Shown piece by piece: positions 26,824-35,680 of a stretch of 64,000 nucleotides of DNA. This DNA comes from Acidithrix ferrooxidans. GTDB taxonomy: Bacteria; Actinomycetota; Acidimicrobiia; Acidimicrobiales; Acidimicrobiaceae. Under the pieces are notes generated by a model that was not told where the DNA came from, did no database searches, and was given only the letters and a program-made list of their open reading frames with translations. The translations under genes were made by a program, and so were the position numbers. The stretch spans positions 62,001 to 126,000 of the forward strand of contig NZ_JXYS01000001.1 in the NCBI RefSeq assembly GCF_000949295.1, written 5' to 3'. Numbering within the stretch: the first letter of the stretch is position 1; the number at the start of each line of letters is the position of its first letter.

Positions 26824-29128
26824 ATTCCTCTAGTGCAATACCCTTGGCTAACAGCGCCTTGACAACCAATTCGCGTATCTCCGGCGTCCGATCGTCTCCA
26901 AAGCGATTAACTACTGCATTAAATATTGGGACCGCATCTCGGAACCGACCCAATTCCCCGAGTGTCGCGCCTTTGGATGATAGCGCCCCGACGGCCACCT
27001 CGTGTGTCTCTGGTGTTGGATCATCTCCAAAGCGAGCTATCACCTCGTCATAGACCTCGGCTGCAGCTTCGTGCTGACCGTATTGACCTAGCGCTGCACC
27101 TTTTGAGAAAAGTGCCCTGACAACCATTTCATGTATCTCTGGCGTCGGATCGTCTCCAAAGCGAGGTATCGCCTCGTCATAGATCGCAATTGCATCTTTG
27201 TGGCGGCCCTGTTCGCTACATAACATTCCCATAGCGAGCATTGCCCTAGAGTTGCCACCATCGGAGAGGGGACGCCAGGCCGATTCAGCCCACTTGGAAT
27301 TCGACTGATTGTAGGCAAATAGTCCAATTGTAAATCTTTCGTCATCTGAGCCCACAGCATCTAGTGTGGCACGCCAAATCGCATCGGGAACTTCGGCGGT
27401 TATGCTTTTTGCATCTTCATCCTGGAGGTAGTTATGGACTTTTAGATAGGTATCATCTACCTTGGATAGAAGTGACTGGCTTGACATGCGGCCTTTGCCA
27501 ACGACTGGTTCCGTTGCCCAAGTAAGTGCATCACTTACTTCTTGTTCGTCAGGGGCTAGAGAAAGTGCGATCGACTCAGTGAGCAAGGAAGTGGCTGTGG
27601 CAATTGCAATTGGCCTAGCATTGCCGGTACGGTACCAATCCAACACGGTACGCACTAGTTGATAACGATAAGGTTTGTCATCATTTGATTTTGCTATCCT
27701 GAGTTTGTCTGCTAGTTCCGTTCCAGCTGCACACCAAACACTTGGGGAGTTGTTCTTCTTGACCCACTGGCGGAGAGCTTTATTTTTGACATGATTTTGG
27801 AGTTCTGATCGCTCTTTTTTGCTCCAGCTGTTTGACCATTCTTTCTGTAATACTAAAGTTTTGTGCATCTTGGCATCACCGAAGGGTTTATGCATCTCTA
27901 GTTGATTTTGTCGAATGGTGCCAATTACTACTAAGCCTTCGCTAAGCAGCTCGCTGATTGTGCCTTTGAAATTTAACCCCACATAGTTCTCTACATCCTC
28001 TAGCCAGACCACTGCTGGTTTGATTGAATCTAGAGGCAACTCTAAAAGCTGACTGAACAAAGTAGCCTTTGGGCATAGGAGATGGTAGTTAGCAAGCTTG
28101 GCTTTGGCTAGTTCTGCCATTGAGCGTGATTTGCCGGAAGCAGAACTACCAACGATTAATAACATGCGGTGACTAGATATGGCTTCATCGAGAGCTTTTG
28201 TTAGTTCACCATCTTGGTCTCGTTTGGTATAGTCCAAATAGGCAGGCTCACCAATGATATTTGCACGCTTCACCCCGAAGGCCTCTAATTCGGCTTCACC
28301 AAGAGTAATAGGTAGTCCGCTAGCACCGAGACAGACACCTTGGAGGAGTTCTTCGATAAGTGGTGCAGCCTCTATTTCGACTGGTATTGGGTGTCCCAAC
28401 AACTTCGTGAAGCCTTCGGCTAGGCCAGGCGAGTCACTTATAGCATCAGCTAATGGAGTTACAAAAAGACGATGAGTATCCCGCTCTTGATCGACAGAAG
28501 CTACAACACCTACCAATCGTCCAGCGGACAAGACGACTCCACTACCCGACATCTCCTGCCAACCTTTACTTGTTTTGGGGTGAGATCTATCAACATCCAA
28601 GAGAAAGGTACGCTTGGGCAAGGTCTTTTTATTGGTCTGGGCAGGCTTTGCTTGGTTTGTAAGAAGTAATGTCCCTAGAGCTTGTTCGCTCTGGTAAATA
28701 TCCTCAGATGGAAGGCCCGATTCACTAGGTTGGATAGCGGTCTCAGGGAAACCCAAAACTTCGCAATTATGTTCGGCATCCCCATCTAGCATTACGACTT
28801 GTGGCGATGGAGAATTGGGTTTTTGCCATTGATTGTCACTTTTTGGGTCATCAACTTGTAACAGCGCAAGGTCCCAATCTAAGTCGTGACTTATAACTTT
28901 CATGGTCGCCCAAGAAGATGTTGTCGCACCTTGTTTGACCATCCGAGCCAGAATCGTACCCCCATTTAGTGCACCTGCAATAACGTGACGGGCAGTTAGT
29001 ACTCCATCATCTCCAATGATCACTCCCGTTCCAGCTTGACTCTGGGGTTCATCGGCTAATACTTTTGCTCGAGGCTTATGGGAGCCTGCCCAAACTTGGG
29101 CTAAACGATCATTCCAAGGGCTTGTCAT
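26824..29128 (-). pseudogene. Trypsin-like protease / P-loop NTPase / TPR protein, interrupted by IS
   Basis: 5' part of a large predicted conflict-system protein. Residues 1-230 form a trypsin-like serine protease with a complete triad: His48 in LTARHV, Asp86 in DLDWDLALL and Ser194 in EMSGSG. Residues about 295-600 hold a P-loop NTPase with Walker A GSSASGKS (327-334) and Walker B VVWLED (373-378), resembling STAND-type ATPases. From about residue 645, 43-residue TPR-like repeats begin. Three are present before the frame runs into the IS and stops at 26813 after two foreign codons. The 771-aa product might still fold as protease plus NTPase, but it lacks most of the repeat array. Proteins of this architecture are predicted to sense invaders and activate a protease; that role is inferred here. 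Confidence 0.8.
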
Positions 29129-29195
29129 ATCTATTCCTATCTACATGACTTAACTTGATTGGCAGCGACATTCAATGGGGAGGATTTGCTGTTTT

Positions 29196-29458
29196 TTATA
29201 GAGGCCGGGTTTGAACGTCAGCAAAACGCTCTGTGTTTGAGGATTGAGTACCTCTGGCATTTAGTGCGTACTAGGGAACTGCACCAGAGACGTCGTTGGC
29301 GGACTTGATTGCAGCCTGAAAAGCTATTGTAAGCCCTGACAGCTCCAAGCAAATGGGTTTGCTCGCACTGTTTGCCCAAGCCGTCTCAAGTTCGTTCCGA
29401 AGTGCTCTATTGCAACAGCTAATTCCACCTCATCTTCTACCTTAGCGATCTCTTTCAT
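29196..29458 (-). pseudogene. Trypco2-like small protein gene, frameshifted
   Basis: Remnant of a small gene ending 67 bp before the protease-NTPase gene, same strand. From ATG 29458 the frame reads to ELAVAIE. Restoring one base near 29405 continues into ALRNELETAW and then ICLELSGLTIAFQAAI, giving the pattern ELxxAIxxLRxELxxA plus beta strands that I associate with the trypsin-co-occurring domain Trypco2. An in-frame TAG at 29271 then precedes a plausible C-terminus ending at TAA 29196. Repaired length is about 87 aa, close to that family. Recognition is from memory of the pattern, not a search. Confidence 0.6.
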
Positions 29459-30034
29459 CAAAATTACTACTTAGTCAGTCCCATCAAATCCATCTAATAA
29501 ACCCTAAGCAATGCTACCGCTATAAATAATGCTCCTTCATATCCAGCAGGAGATCTTGCTTATATCGGTTTTTGTACCGGCTATTTATTTGTGGTCTGCT
29601 GTTGATCTGGGACGTCTCTTTTTCTATGGGTGATTTTGAGCCCTATTCGCCATGGCGTCTAGGGTCATTATAAAAGTTGAAAATATGATATCCAACTTCA
29701 TATTTCGATTCTTCAGTTAATTCTTTGTTTTCAAATTAGATAAATGAGCAACCATATCGTCGAAATGTGCTCTGAATAATCGACGGAATTAAGTTACTAT
29801 TCGATGAGCAGCTTTCAAGGTGCTTCGAGACCCTCGCTAAGGATTCGTTGAACTTTTGAAAGTGGAACCCTTGGTCGTTACCACAGGTCACAAAGAGACG
29901 TTCTTCCAACCAGCCGGAGAATTCTGGGCATTTTGGCCTTATTCGTTACATTCGTTGGCATTTGTAACGTTAGAGTTTTAAGGTGAAAGGCTTCTAAAAA
30001 CCATACTAAGGTGTCTGTGCTGGAGTGGCTATAG
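29459..30034. other. Intergenic region upstream of lipoate ligase gene
   Basis: About 575 bases, AT-rich, between the divergent Trypco2-like remnant and the ligase gene. No gene, tRNA or clear promoter was found. Confidence 0.4.
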
Positions 30035-30727
30035 GTGAAGGGTGGCCCCTTGGTGGGATTTGAATTGCATGTCGTCGAAGGTGGTGCCGCAGACTTTCAC
30101 CGAGACCATATCATACCACCGCTCACGCGCAGCGTGTTTGTGTCTCGCCTTCAACGGCCAGCTATCATACTTGGTTCAACCCAAAAACTGTCCGATGATA
30201 TGGTATCAAAAGCCAAGGAAATCGACTTTGAACTGGTTCGACGATCTTCGGGCGGCACAGGTGTCATTGCGCTTCCTCACGAATGTGTCTGGATCGATAT
30301 CTCTTTTCCTGTAGATGATCCTCTAATTGAGGCAAATGTGAGTAGATCGTTTGACCTGGTTGCGCGAGGGTGGTTCGACGCACTTTCTTTTTTGGGTGTT
30401 TCTGGCCTTGAGGTCAAAGGTCGACCGATCGTGATGGACCCATTGGCTTCACAAGTCTGCTTTACCAGCAAAGCTCCGGGTGAGATCTTGGTCGGCGGCA
30501 GGAAGCTAGTAGGAATGGCGCAACGACGAAGTCGCCACGCGTGTTTTATTCACACGATGTGTTACATAAAATTTCCTTACGATCTAACATCGCAACTCCT
30601 ATTGGGAGAGATTGATAGTGTAGATCACCTACGTCAGATGGTAACAGATCTCATCGATGTAGCGCCTTGGGTTGCCCAAAGCGATGATCTTACGATTGGC
30701 AATCTTATCGGAGAGGCAATCTTTTAG
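30035..30727 (+). CDS. Lipoate-protein ligase A family protein
   Basis: Member of the biotin/lipoate ligase fold. The adenylate-binding block RRSSGGTGV (usually RRxSGGG) and the lysine motif in ILVGGRKLVGMAQ are present. Members attach lipoate or octanoate to the E2 and GcvH proteins, or act as amidotransferases; which one applies here cannot be told. At 230 aa it is shorter than two-domain LplA. Start GTG 30035 is preceded by GGAG at nine bases. It stands alone upstream of the dcw cluster. Confidence 0.82.
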   Translation: MKGGPLVGFELHVVEGGAADFHRDHIIPPLTRSVFVSRLQRPAIILGSTQKLSDDMVSKAKEIDFELVRRSSGGTGVIALPHECVWIDISFPVDDPLIEANVSRSFDLVARGWFDALSFLGVSGLEVKGRPIVMDPLASQVCFTSKAPGEILVGGRKLVGMAQRRSRHACFIHTMCYIKFPYDLTSQLLLGEIDSVDHLRQMVTDLIDVAPWVAQSDDLTIGNLIGEAIF

Positions 30728-30730
30728 CAC

Positions 30731-30946
30731 TTAGATCCAGGTTGAAGGATCTCTAACCTTTTGTCGCCTAAACGTGGCGCTGCCTTGCTTTTGAGCCTTT
30801 TCCTGGCTAAGGGCATCTTGTTGCAAATAGGACTTAGATTTTGCTGGAGCAAACTGTGCTAATTGATCTTCGATAGTTGTGGCTTTCATTCGTTGAGATC
30901 TGGCGCAATTGACAAAATCACCTTTTGAATGATCGTATCGACTCAT
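30731..30946 (-). CDS. Possible small hypothetical protein
   Basis: 71-codon frame convergent with the ligase gene, only 3 bp from its stop. It is hydrophilic, rich in Gln/Lys/Ser, and ends RRQKVRDPSTWI. No ribosome binding site is evident at ATG 30946 and I recognise no family. It may be spurious, but no better reading of the stretch was seen. Confidence 0.25.
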   Translation of the reverse strand: MSRYDHSKGDFVNCARSQRMKATTIEDQLAQFAPAKSKSYLQQDALSQEKAQKQGSATFRRQKVRDPSTWI

Positions 30947-31185
30947 TAGTGGGGGCTTGTTTCCCTAAAGCGTCCTTTGGGGGACGTGGGCAATCGTTCC
31001 CCGTCCCCCCCCCGATTTTATATTCCTAATCTAATCGTTACTTTCGTGCTCATTTGCGCGACAAGTTGTACTTCGAGATGGGAGATTTTCTACCAATTGC
31101 ATCCTAAATCGCCCCTATGAATTCACGCCGGGCATTTGGTCACCCACAATTTGTGATATTGCGAGGTCAAGTGCTTGAAAATTGC
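30947..31185. other. Intergenic upstream of dcw promoter
   Basis: Contains overlapping G/C-rich palindromes (GGGGGAC at 30979-30985 pairing with GTCCCCC from 31003) and a run of nine C at 31005-31013. This is probably a terminator region between the ligase gene and the mraZ promoter. Confidence 0.5.
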
Positions 31186-31213
31186 TTGACAGTGGGTGAA
31201 TATGGTGTAGAGT
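31186..31213 (+). promoter_or_regulatory. mraZ (dcw) promoter
   Basis: TTGACA (31186-31191) and TAGAGT (31208-31213) are separated by 16 bp, a sigma-70-type promoter 48 bp upstream of the mraZ start. It overlaps the first MraZ boxes. Confidence 0.65.
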
Positions 31214-31240
31214 GGGTCATTAGGGATGATTGTGGGGCAA
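31191..31240 (+). promoter_or_regulatory. Five 10-bp-spaced MraZ boxes
   Basis: TGGG-type cores recur at exact 10-bp steps: TGGG 31193, TGGT 31203, TGGG 31213, GGGA 31223 and TGGG 31233. Three are perfect and two degenerate. MraZ is known to bind TGGG-type direct repeats at 10-bp spacing in front of its own gene. The array overlaps the promoter, which predicts autorepression of the dcw cluster. Confidence 0.75.
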
Positions 31241-31260
31241 ATGTTCGAAAGGGGGTACTG

Positions 31261-31677
31261 ATGGCAGGCACGTTGAGCCATTTCATTGGTACTCATGAAC
31301 ATTCGCTCGATGCGAAGGGACGTATCACGCTCCCGTCACGCTTCCGCAGCAATCTTGGCGACGCCTGTGTAATTTCAGTTTCCCAATATGGAGATAAGTG
31401 TCTAGTTCTTTGGCGCATGAGCGATTTTGACGACTATTGCGCTATTCAACGAGCGAAAGATATTAGCGATATCGACGTAAGACGACCTGTCAAGGTCTGG
31501 CTGGCGGATACGTTTGACCAGGAGATAGATGCCAGCGGTCGTCTAGCCATCCCGCAGCGATTGCGAAATATGGCAGATTTGACCCGTGAGGTCGTCGTCA
31601 TAGGTGCGCTCGACACCATTGAGCTGTGGTCTCCATCCAACTGGGATGAATTTAGGGGTGTTAATGCAGCATCCTAA
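31261..31677 (+). CDS. mraZ: Transcriptional regulator MraZ
   Basis: AbrB-like DNA-binding regulator of the dcw cluster. It has two SpoVT/AbrB-like halves, with the family sequence HSLDAKGRITLPSRFR in the first and QEIDASGRLAIPQRLR in the second. Start placed at ATG 31261 (138 aa), directly before the conserved N-terminus. The frame is open further upstream, but that part contains the promoter and MraZ boxes. Overlaps rsmH by 14 bp. Confidence 0.95.
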   Translation: MAGTLSHFIGTHEHSLDAKGRITLPSRFRSNLGDACVISVSQYGDKCLVLWRMSDFDDYCAIQRAKDISDIDVRRPVKVWLADTFDQEIDASGRLAIPQRLRNMADLTREVVVIGALDTIELWSPSNWDEFRGVNAAS

Positions 31678-32683
31678 CTTTGAATTTGCTCCTGGAGAGT
31701 TTTCATCTTCATATCACGCGCCAGTTATGTGGCGCGAAGTGGTGGAGATCTTCGGCGATCTTGGCGGAACTGTTCTGGATGGGACGCTTGGCGGAGGGGG
31801 TCATAGCCATTCCATTTTGGCCAACCTAGCTGCCATGCGAGTTATTGGGATAGATCGAGACCAAGACGCGATTGACTTTTCGATTGCGCGTCTCTCGGCC
31901 TTTGAAGGACGGTTCTTGAGCTTCAAGGCGCCTTTTTCAAAGCTCGCCGATCTACTTCGCGGTGCTGAAGCAGAGAGTTTTATGGCAGAATCACCGCTAG
32001 TGGGCGGTCTCTTTGACTTTGGTGTGAGTTCACATCAATTCGATAGTGCCGAGCGAGGGTTTTCCTTGCGTTTGGATGGTGCTTTAGATATGAGGATGGA
32101 CAGGGATTCCCAATTGGATGCGATTGGGGTTTTGTCAAATATCTCCGAAAACCAACTAGCCGATGCAATACGTGCAAATGGCGAAGGTCGATATGCCAAG
32201 GCTTTGGCTAGGGCGATAAAGATGGAGATTCGCGCTGGCTTGTCGAGCACCTTTGAACTAAGTGAATTGATAGACCGAGTTCTTCCTAAGGGATATACCA
32301 AGGGAAGACGTGATTCTCAGGCGCGGGTGTTTCAAGCTATACGGGTTTTGGTGAATGTTGAGATGGAGGAGCTTTCCTCTCTTCTTGAAAATATCCCTGA
32401 GGTTTTTCCTGTTGGTTCGCACGTCGTTTTTATCTCTTATCATTCCGGGGAAGATGCAAAGGTCAAATCCTTTATCTCTTTGATGCTAAAGGGAGATTGT
32501 CACTGTCTGGCCCAGCTTGGATGTGTCTGTGGAGCAGTAGCCCGAGCGCGGTCAATTGTTCGATTGGCAACCGCTAAAGAAGATGAAGTCGCTATAAATC
32601 CCAGGAGTCGCTCGGCCAAGATGCGAGCGATTGAGTTCATCGAGCCGATCGCTATTTCAACGATAAAAGGACGGTCAAAATGA
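31664..32683 (+). CDS. rsmH: 16S rRNA m4C1402 methyltransferase RsmH
   Basis: SAM-dependent methylation of 16S rRNA C1402 (older name MraW). It shows the N-terminal HxPVM motif (YHAPVM), the SAM-binding DGTLGGGGHS, GLFDFGVSSHQ, and the C-terminal ARSAKMRAIE stretch (here SRSAKMRAIE). Start ATG 31664 overlaps the mraZ end and has AGGGG upstream. Length is 339 aa. The ftsL-like gene overlaps its stop by ATGA. Confidence 0.95.
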   Translation: MQHPNFEFAPGEFSSSYHAPVMWREVVEIFGDLGGTVLDGTLGGGGHSHSILANLAAMRVIGIDRDQDAIDFSIARLSAFEGRFLSFKAPFSKLADLLRGAEAESFMAESPLVGGLFDFGVSSHQFDSAERGFSLRLDGALDMRMDRDSQLDAIGVLSNISENQLADAIRANGEGRYAKALARAIKMEIRAGLSSTFELSELIDRVLPKGYTKGRRDSQARVFQAIRVLVNVEMEELSSLLENIPEVFPVGSHVVFISYHSGEDAKVKSFISLMLKGDCHCLAQLGCVCGAVARARSIVRLATAKEDEVAINPRSRSAKMRAIEFIEPIAISTIKGRSK

Positions 32684-33609
32684 GCCAGATCGAGCATTTA
32701 GACGACTTTGAAAGTGCAAGGCTAAGCTCATTCGAGGAGTGGCTCTCGGGTCGCAGCTTTCGTGAAAGTCCGTCTTTGACTAGAACCGCTACAGATCAGG
32801 TTCCACTCGTTCACGGGCTTCCAACTGTTCCCAAGGAGAGCTCCACCGAAGGCTCGCCTTCACATCTGCGAACTTCCTCGGGTGGTGGCAGGGCCCGCCG
32901 AACAAGATTTAGCGGGGTTGCCATAAACGCACCTATCGAAAGAGTTGATTCGCCGCCGACTCCGCAACCTCTAACACATGCGCCTCGCCACTTAAAGTCA
33001 CTTCCAACAGGTAAGACATTTAGGAATTCGCGGCGGAATGTGCTTTTGCGACGTGTCTATCTAGGCATCGCGATAGTAGTTTTGTTTGGCGGTATCTTCG
33101 TCTCGGTCATGGCTAGGGCAGAGATTGCAAAGATGCAGTTAGAGGTAAACACTATCGCACCAGAGATTGCATCTTTGACTACGACAAATAATGAGCTAGC
33201 CCTTCGCAGCGAGGCCCTTTCTGCGCCAGCTCGGATTGCGCAATATGCCCAGACTAAGTTGCATATGGTCTTTTCATCTGGACCTGGAACCACTTCGACC
33301 TATACGAATAGTTCCGGAATTTCCCCCACCTCGACCCCTCTTTCTCTCTATTACACTCCTGGCGGAAGTGCTCCAGTTACCACGAATGTCTCTGGATCCA
33401 AGGTTGTGAAGACAGCTGCTCCTTCAAGTGCGTCGTCATCTGCCACTGCTGCTACACAGGTTGCATCTGGTAGCTCTTCGTCTTCGGTTTCAGCGAGCTC
33501 GTCGGCGTCGGCGACCACCCAGCCGTCAGCTGCTTCGACTACTACTACTTCGGCGCCTATTCGTACGATTACAATGCAGAGCTCAAAGACGGCCCGCAAT
33601 GGAGGTTGA
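32680..33609 (+). CDS. FtsL-like division protein
   Basis: Single-pass membrane protein in the ftsL position between rsmH and ftsI. A cytoplasmic N-terminus of about 120 residues precedes one transmembrane helix (near VYLGIAIVVLFGGIFVSV), then a short coiled coil (AKMQLEVNTIAPEIASL) as in FtsL/DivIC, and a long Ser/Thr/Ala-rich low-complexity tail. At 309 aa it is much longer than classical FtsL; the long tail and N-terminus are the extra parts. Sequence identity in this family is low, so the name rests on position and topology. Overlaps rsmH (ATGA). Confidence 0.75.
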   Translation: MSQIEHLDDFESARLSSFEEWLSGRSFRESPSLTRTATDQVPLVHGLPTVPKESSTEGSPSHLRTSSGGGRARRTRFSGVAINAPIERVDSPPTPQPLTHAPRHLKSLPTGKTFRNSRRNVLLRRVYLGIAIVVLFGGIFVSVMARAEIAKMQLEVNTIAPEIASLTTTNNELALRSEALSAPARIAQYAQTKLHMVFSSGPGTTSTYTNSSGISPTSTPLSLYYTPGGSAPVTTNVSGSKVVKTAAPSSASSSATAATQVASGSSSSSVSASSSASATTQPSAASTTTTSAPIRTITMQSSKTARNGG

Positions 33610-33611
33610 CT

Positions 33612-35669
33612 GTGGCCAGATTTCCACGTTTAGGTAAAGATAACACTTTAGGTAAAGATAACAAGGGTGGGGGCGGTAGGCCAGCTTCACCATCGCCAAA
33701 GTCGCGCTCGTATCAGCGCGACTTTGAGCCTAGCGCTTTTAAAGAGGCTGGCCCAAAGGGTCATAGAGGCCTTTCATGGCTTCCAGTCTCTCGTTCGCGC
33801 GTCGGCTTTATTAAGGTAGTTTCACTCTTGGTCTTAGGCGCCCTTATCGTTCGCCTTAGCGTAGTTAGTCTTGCACCATCTACGAATTACCGACTATTGG
33901 CAGCTGGAGAGGGCTACTCAATCTTTAAAATCACTCCGTCAAGAGGAACTATTTTTGATTCGTCAGGTAACGTTTTGGCCGTATCAGAGCCTCGTTATAC
34001 TGTTGTCGCGGACCCCTTACAAGTTAAGAATCCAATTGCGGAGTCGCAGATTCTTTCTTCTATTTTGGCGATTTCACCATCGGTTATTCGTGCTCATTTG
34101 GTGGCCAGTGGCCAGTTTCAATATATCGCCCATCAGATAACTCAAAGTCAGACCGCAAAGATAAATAAAGAGCTTTCGTCACTGGCGGGGATCGCTTTAA
34201 TCCAAGAGCCTCTTCGAGTGCGTCCTAATCAGGCGATGGCGGCATCGGTTATCGGTGGTGTCTCAACGTTCAACGGGGGAGTGGGCGGGATTGAACAGAG
34301 TTACAACTCTCTGCTCACTGGAACTCCAGGAACCGAATTAGTCAATACTGCTCCTTCGGGGGGTGCACTTCCGGGTGGAACCAAGATCTTGACTCCATCG
34401 CGACAGGGAAAGAATCTCACAACTACCTTAAATACTGCTATTCAACTTCAGACTGAAACGGCTCTTTCGAATGAGATGGTGGCCACTCAGGCACGGGCTG
34501 GCGTTGCAATAGTTATGAATCCGACAAATGGCAATATTTTGGCGATGGCTAATCTGGTAGCTGGCGCACCTCCCACCTCAAGTGCGTTGACTGGCGAAGC
34601 TCCAATAAACCTTCCTCAGCCTAAATTTACCTTTACTCAACAGTCTTCGATCAATATGGCTGTTGACTACGTCTATGAGCCAGGTTCGGTCGCCAAGATT
34701 GCCACCTTTGCGGCCGCCCTCTCTAGGGGGATAATCACCCCTGGAACAGAGATGGTTGTTCCAGATCAAATAATTGTTGGTGGTACTAACTTCCACGACG
34801 CTGAAGTTCATCCGCCTACAATTATGACCCCTAAGGATATCTTGGCGCAATCCTCTAATGTCGGCACAATCACCATCGCTTCGCATCTCACTCCCCATGA
34901 GATCAATGCATCGTTTCGCAATTTTGGGTGGGGTGTGGCATCGGGATTGAATCTTCCTGGAGAGTCTTTGGGGTTTTTGGATCCGTCTAAGAAGTGGTCA
35001 GGAACAGCTCCTGGCTCAGCGCCAATTGGCCAGGATGAAGCAGTGACCCCTCTGCAAGTTATTGACTCCTATAACGCTATTGCCAACGGGGGCGTCATGG
35101 CAACTCCTCGACTTGTACAAGCAGTGGGAACCACACCAGCAAAGGTAATAAAGCGCAGGGTAATATCGAAACCCCTAGCATCGGTGATGACTGGACTTCT
35201 AAGTGGTGTAACTGGTGCTAACGGGACAGCGCCAGCCGCGACGGTATCAGGTTTTTCGATATCGGGTAAGACCGGAACTGCATCGATTGCCTATCCGAAC
35301 GGAAGAGCTGGCTACATTCCCCATCAATACATGGCTACCTTTGTTGGATTTACGACCGATTCTTCGGTTCCCCTATCGGAGATGGTAGTCCTGACTGAGC
35401 CGAATCAACTCTATGGTGGCCTTACCGCGGCAAAAGTCTTTTCATCAAGCATGACATATGCCCTATACCATCTTGGCGCTAAGGTTGTAGCCCCTTCGAC
35501 TCCTCCTTCCTCGTCAATAGTGACTAGGCCAACGGTAAATTCGAAAGTTCCTGGGACGGCCATTTCAACCTGCTCGCTTCCGCTTGCTCGTTTTGGTGCT
35601 AGTTTGATCGCCACAAAGTGCCTAGGAACCACTCAGGCTCCACTAATATCTCGTATTCGGCTTGATTAG
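33612..35669 (+). CDS. ftsI: Septal transpeptidase FtsI (PBP class B)
   Basis: Cell-division penicillin-binding protein that cross-links septal peptidoglycan. A basic, glycine-rich N-terminus precedes one transmembrane segment (near KVVSLLVLGALIVRLSVV), the pedestal domain and the transpeptidase domain with SxxK in GSVAK, SxN in QSSNVG and KTG in SGKTGTAS. The GTG start at 33612 is chosen for GGAGG six bases upstream (685 aa). The N-terminus carries a duplicated LGKDN unit encoded by a 16-bp tandem DNA repeat (about 33631-33662). Confidence 0.93.
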   Translation: MARFPRLGKDNTLGKDNKGGGGRPASPSPKSRSYQRDFEPSAFKEAGPKGHRGLSWLPVSRSRVGFIKVVSLLVLGALIVRLSVVSLAPSTNYRLLAAGEGYSIFKITPSRGTIFDSSGNVLAVSEPRYTVVADPLQVKNPIAESQILSSILAISPSVIRAHLVASGQFQYIAHQITQSQTAKINKELSSLAGIALIQEPLRVRPNQAMAASVIGGVSTFNGGVGGIEQSYNSLLTGTPGTELVNTAPSGGALPGGTKILTPSRQGKNLTTTLNTAIQLQTETALSNEMVATQARAGVAIVMNPTNGNILAMANLVAGAPPTSSALTGEAPINLPQPKFTFTQQSSINMAVDYVYEPGSVAKIATFAAALSRGIITPGTEMVVPDQIIVGGTNFHDAEVHPPTIMTPKDILAQSSNVGTITIASHLTPHEINASFRNFGWGVASGLNLPGESLGFLDPSKKWSGTAPGSAPIGQDEAVTPLQVIDSYNAIANGGVMATPRLVQAVGTTPAKVIKRRVISKPLASVMTGLLSGVTGANGTAPAATVSGFSISGKTGTASIAYPNGRAGYIPHQYMATFVGFTTDSSVPLSEMVVLTEPNQLYGGLTAAKVFSSSMTYALYHLGAKVVAPSTPPSSSIVTRPTVNSKVPGTAISTCSLPLARFGASLIATKCLGTTQAPLISRIRLD

Positions 35670-35680
35670 GTAGCGGTATC

